From contig SWDM01000004.1 in assembly GCA_005116835.1 (NCBI GenBank), positions 90,749-154,748 of the forward strand: DNA of 64,000 bases, read 5' to 3'. Source of the DNA: Nitrospira sp. (GTDB lineage: Bacteria > Nitrospirota > Nitrospiria > Nitrospirales > Nitrospiraceae). Below, one piece after another: positions 62,313 to 64,000 of the stretch. Positions within the stretch are counted from its first letter, which is position 1; every line of letters starts with the position of its first letter. The position numbers and the translations under genes are program-made. A model generated the notes under the pieces. That model ran no database searches. It was not told the origin of the DNA and saw nothing but the letters and a program-made list of their open reading frames with translations.

Positions 62313-63452
62313 TGCACTATCCTTTCACTATGATCGCATTAAGACGGGATCAGAGAACCGAGGGGAGACAAACCAGGAAGGCTCAACTCCGACAGGACCT
62401 GGTCGCGATGCGATCGCGAAGTCCGTTATGGTGTATACAGCCGTGCCACCGGACTACTGCGGCTACGATGTGAAGACCATCGTACAGTAAGCATCCTTCG
62501 GCGTCAACTCACTTGCGGCAACGAACGGCTCGATACTGTCGTGGAAACGCATCGCCCGTGGTAATGGGGGAGGGCGAAGCTGTACGTGTTAGTACTTGAT
62601 CTGACAGTCCGGTCAAGTCATCTCTTCACGAAAGGAATGAGAACCATGACCACCGAGCAAAAGACCATCAAGGAGAAGGTCGCATATTGGAATTGGCGAA
62701 GCAGCTGGACAATATTCCCAAGGCTGGGCAGCTGATGGGCTAGCGCCTGGACAGCTTCTATTGCATCAAAGAACTCTAGATGTGCAGACGACGGATCTCA
62801 AATAGTCCGCCAGCGTCGTTCTCGCATCGTTCAGAGGCTTAACGTACCGAATCAGATCCCTAGAGATCAAAGCACTGTAAGTGGGGATTCCGTTCGCCAA
62901 GGTTCATCCGATCGGCGAACGGCTCAATCGAAGAATGGCCTCTACTCCCTTGCCTCTTCGCTCACTGTGGCCTCGCTTGTGACAACGCGCGTCTCGGCGC
63001 GCTAGGGTTGGGCGGATGAAAATCCTGGCCCTGTTGAGCATCCTGAGCTATTCTGCAGAAGCGACATTCCGTGAGATTGCAGCGGCATTTCATGATTAAC
63101 CGAGGCTTTCCGCAGCTATCTAAGCCCAGATCAAGATTGATCGATGTGTTCGCTATCTTCGTCTGGCTGTGCTAAGTTAGTGGCATGTGAAGTTCGGTCA
63201 CTACTCTATCCCTCGCGCCCTCACTCCCTCCCCCTAGACTCTGCGCGATCGATGCTCTAGTTTCCGCTCTGTTCCGCACAGAGGCCTCCTCCCTGAGACC
63301 TCCGAACAGTACCAGCCTGTACCGCACTCAACCCTGCCGGCAACATGCTCGGCAGATGCTTAATGACCGTGTGGTTATTGTTTGAAACGAGATATCGCAC
63401 ATGGTGACGGCCTAAAGCCGGCGCTACCAATCCATCGGAAAAAGAGGCCTGA
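62313..63452. other. Gene-poor interval with a decayed insertion sequence and dispersed repeat
   Basis: 1140 bases. An IS481-like remnant occupies ~62587-62779. A dispersed repeat lies at 62805-62850 (AGTCCGCCAGCGTCGTTC ... GGCTTAACGTACC). 63016-63098 holds a short ORF-like stretch with no support. No intact gene was found in either strand. Confidence 0.5.
62587..62779 (+). mobile_element. IS481-like transposase remnant (5' end only)
   Basis: TGTTAGTACTTGATCTGACA at 62587-62606 resembles the left end I recall for IS481-type elements. An ATG at 62646 begins MTTEQKTIKEKVA; after one frameshift the reading continues ILELAKQLDNIPKAGQLMG, then a stop, then RLDSFYCIKEL and a stop at 62777-62779. 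This matches the N-terminal helix-turn-helix of IS481-family transposases with two stops and a frameshift. The rest of the element is missing. Confidence 0.65.
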
Positions 63453-64000
63453 ATGAGCCAAACAGCCAAACAGCACATGACCCCACTCTCACCAAAATTT
63501 GCCGTCACCCGTAAAGGTGTACCGATCAAAATCAGCAGCCGCCGCGGGATCTGGACCATCATCCTCTTTTGCGCCTTCGCCGTAGGCACTGTGATCGGAG
63601 TCCCTCTGTATGGCTTTATCTATCACTACACCTGGGTCGACTGGTCCATGTTCGCGCTGCTCTATGTCGTCAGCGGCCTGGGCATCACTGTCGGCTACCA
63701 TCGCTTGATGTCTCATCGAAGTTTCGATTGCCCGAACTGGGTCAAAGGCACACTCTTAATCGCGGGGGCCTGGGCGCTTCAAAATTCCGCCATTAAATGG
63801 GCCGCCGATCATCTGCGTCACCACGCCCACTGCGACGAAGAGAAAGACCCGTATAATGCCCAACAAGGATTCTGGCACAGTCACTGTGGATGGCTCTTTG
63901 TCCCAGACCAGCATGCCGACCCCAAATATGCGACGCGCGTCGCGAACGATCCCGTCGCGATTTGGCAACACAAGTACTACCCTCTGCTGCTCCTCGCAGG
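63453..64000 (+). CDS. Acyl-CoA/fatty-acid delta-9-type desaturase (3' end outside window)
   Basis: ATG 63453 with AAAGAGG upstream; the frame runs open to the end of the window, giving ~182 residues. Two membrane hairpins are visible (IWTIILFCAFAVGTVIGVPLY; MFALLYVVSGLGITVGYHRL). The di-iron His boxes of membrane desaturases are present: HRLMSHRSF (HX4H) and DHLRHHAHCDEEKDPYN (HX2HH). The third His box would lie beyond the window. It introduces a double bond into saturated acyl chains using oxygen in the inner membrane. Confidence 0.9.
   Translation, partial: MSQTAKQHMTPLSPKFAVTRKGVPIKISSRRGIWTIILFCAFAVGTVIGVPLYGFIYHYTWVDWSMFALLYVVSGLGITVGYHRLMSHRSFDCPNWVKGTLLIAGAWALQNSAIKWAADHLRHHAHCDEEKDPYNAQQGFWHSHCGWLFVPDQHADPKYATRVANDPVAIWQHKYYPLLLLA

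Noticed and set aside
62427-62490. Short ORF MVYTAVPPDYCGYDVKTIVQ
   Set aside because: Only 20 codons, no ribosome binding site, no family known; could be chance or a remnant.

Overview
The window looks like chromosome of a Gram-negative bacterium. The envelope genes (lptD, rseP, uppS, cdsA), a hopanoid-type squalene pair (hpnD-hpnE), class II ribonucleotide reductase, many PilZ/HD-GYP signalling proteins, high-GC codon use and the style of intergenic repeats fit a Nitrospira-like member of the Nitrospirota. That taxonomic call is inference from gene content and remembered repeat style; no rRNA or other marker is present. No tRNA, rRNA or CRISPR array was seen.

Layout. 1-3.6 kb: end of a YprB-type RNase H-like gene overlapping a PP2C phosphatase, then two secreted proteins. 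3.9-12.3 kb: a signalling island made of a 1395-residue fusion (receiver-like, PAS, degenerate kinase, two PilZ, LuxD-like hydrolase, methyltransferase), a GAF histidine kinase, an NtrC-type regulator and a receiver-HD-GYP gene that sits behind a near-consensus sigma-54 promoter. 12.4-22.6 kb, minus strand: recN, thioredoxin, lptD, folC, accD, a nickel/cobalt transporter-like gene, and moaA, a moaD-moaE fusion and moaC. 22.6-28.4 kb: an accessory stretch with long palindromic repeats, a low-GC unknown gene, a small lipoprotein, a toxin-antitoxin pair with a frameshifted PIN toxin, an O-methyltransferase and a small secreted protein.

28.4-43.6 kb: a FolB-methyltransferase fusion overlapping a PHP phosphatase; a membrane Ser/Thr kinase, PP2C and FHA operon in which the PP2C appears to start at CTG; a cysteine-rich repeat protein; yjbQ; class II nrdJ; an SH3-domain protein; a HAD hydrolase; a BtuF-like protein; hpnD-hpnE; a small lipoprotein; and a type-4 uracil-DNA glycosylase. 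44.2-46.2 kb: a second accessory stretch in which a BrnT-like toxin/antitoxin pair lies between two copies of a ~320-bp palindromic repeat, the second copy interrupted by a 213-bp element with 18-bp terminal inverted repeats. 46.2-50.4 kb, minus strand: an unknown gene, dienelactone hydrolase and the tldE-tldD protease pair. 50.5-59.2 kb: uppS-cdsA-dxr-rseP-proS and a GAF-GspE/PilB ATPase. 59.6-64 kb: a PilZ protein, two small basic proteins, a DEAD-box helicase, a decayed IS481-like remnant and the start of a fatty-acid desaturase running off the window.

How the parts may connect. The strongest candidate for something new is the 3.9-12.3 kb island. It combines PilZ domains (a c-di-GMP-binding fold) with an HD-GYP protein (the c-di-GMP phosphodiesterase fold) and a sigma-54 kinase/regulator pair, and its large protein carries two enzyme-like domains, one with an altered nucleophile position. 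The kinase/PP2C/FHA operon at 30.4-33.4 kb is a self-contained phosphothreonine circuit. Functions are assigned from motifs read by eye; no database search was possible.
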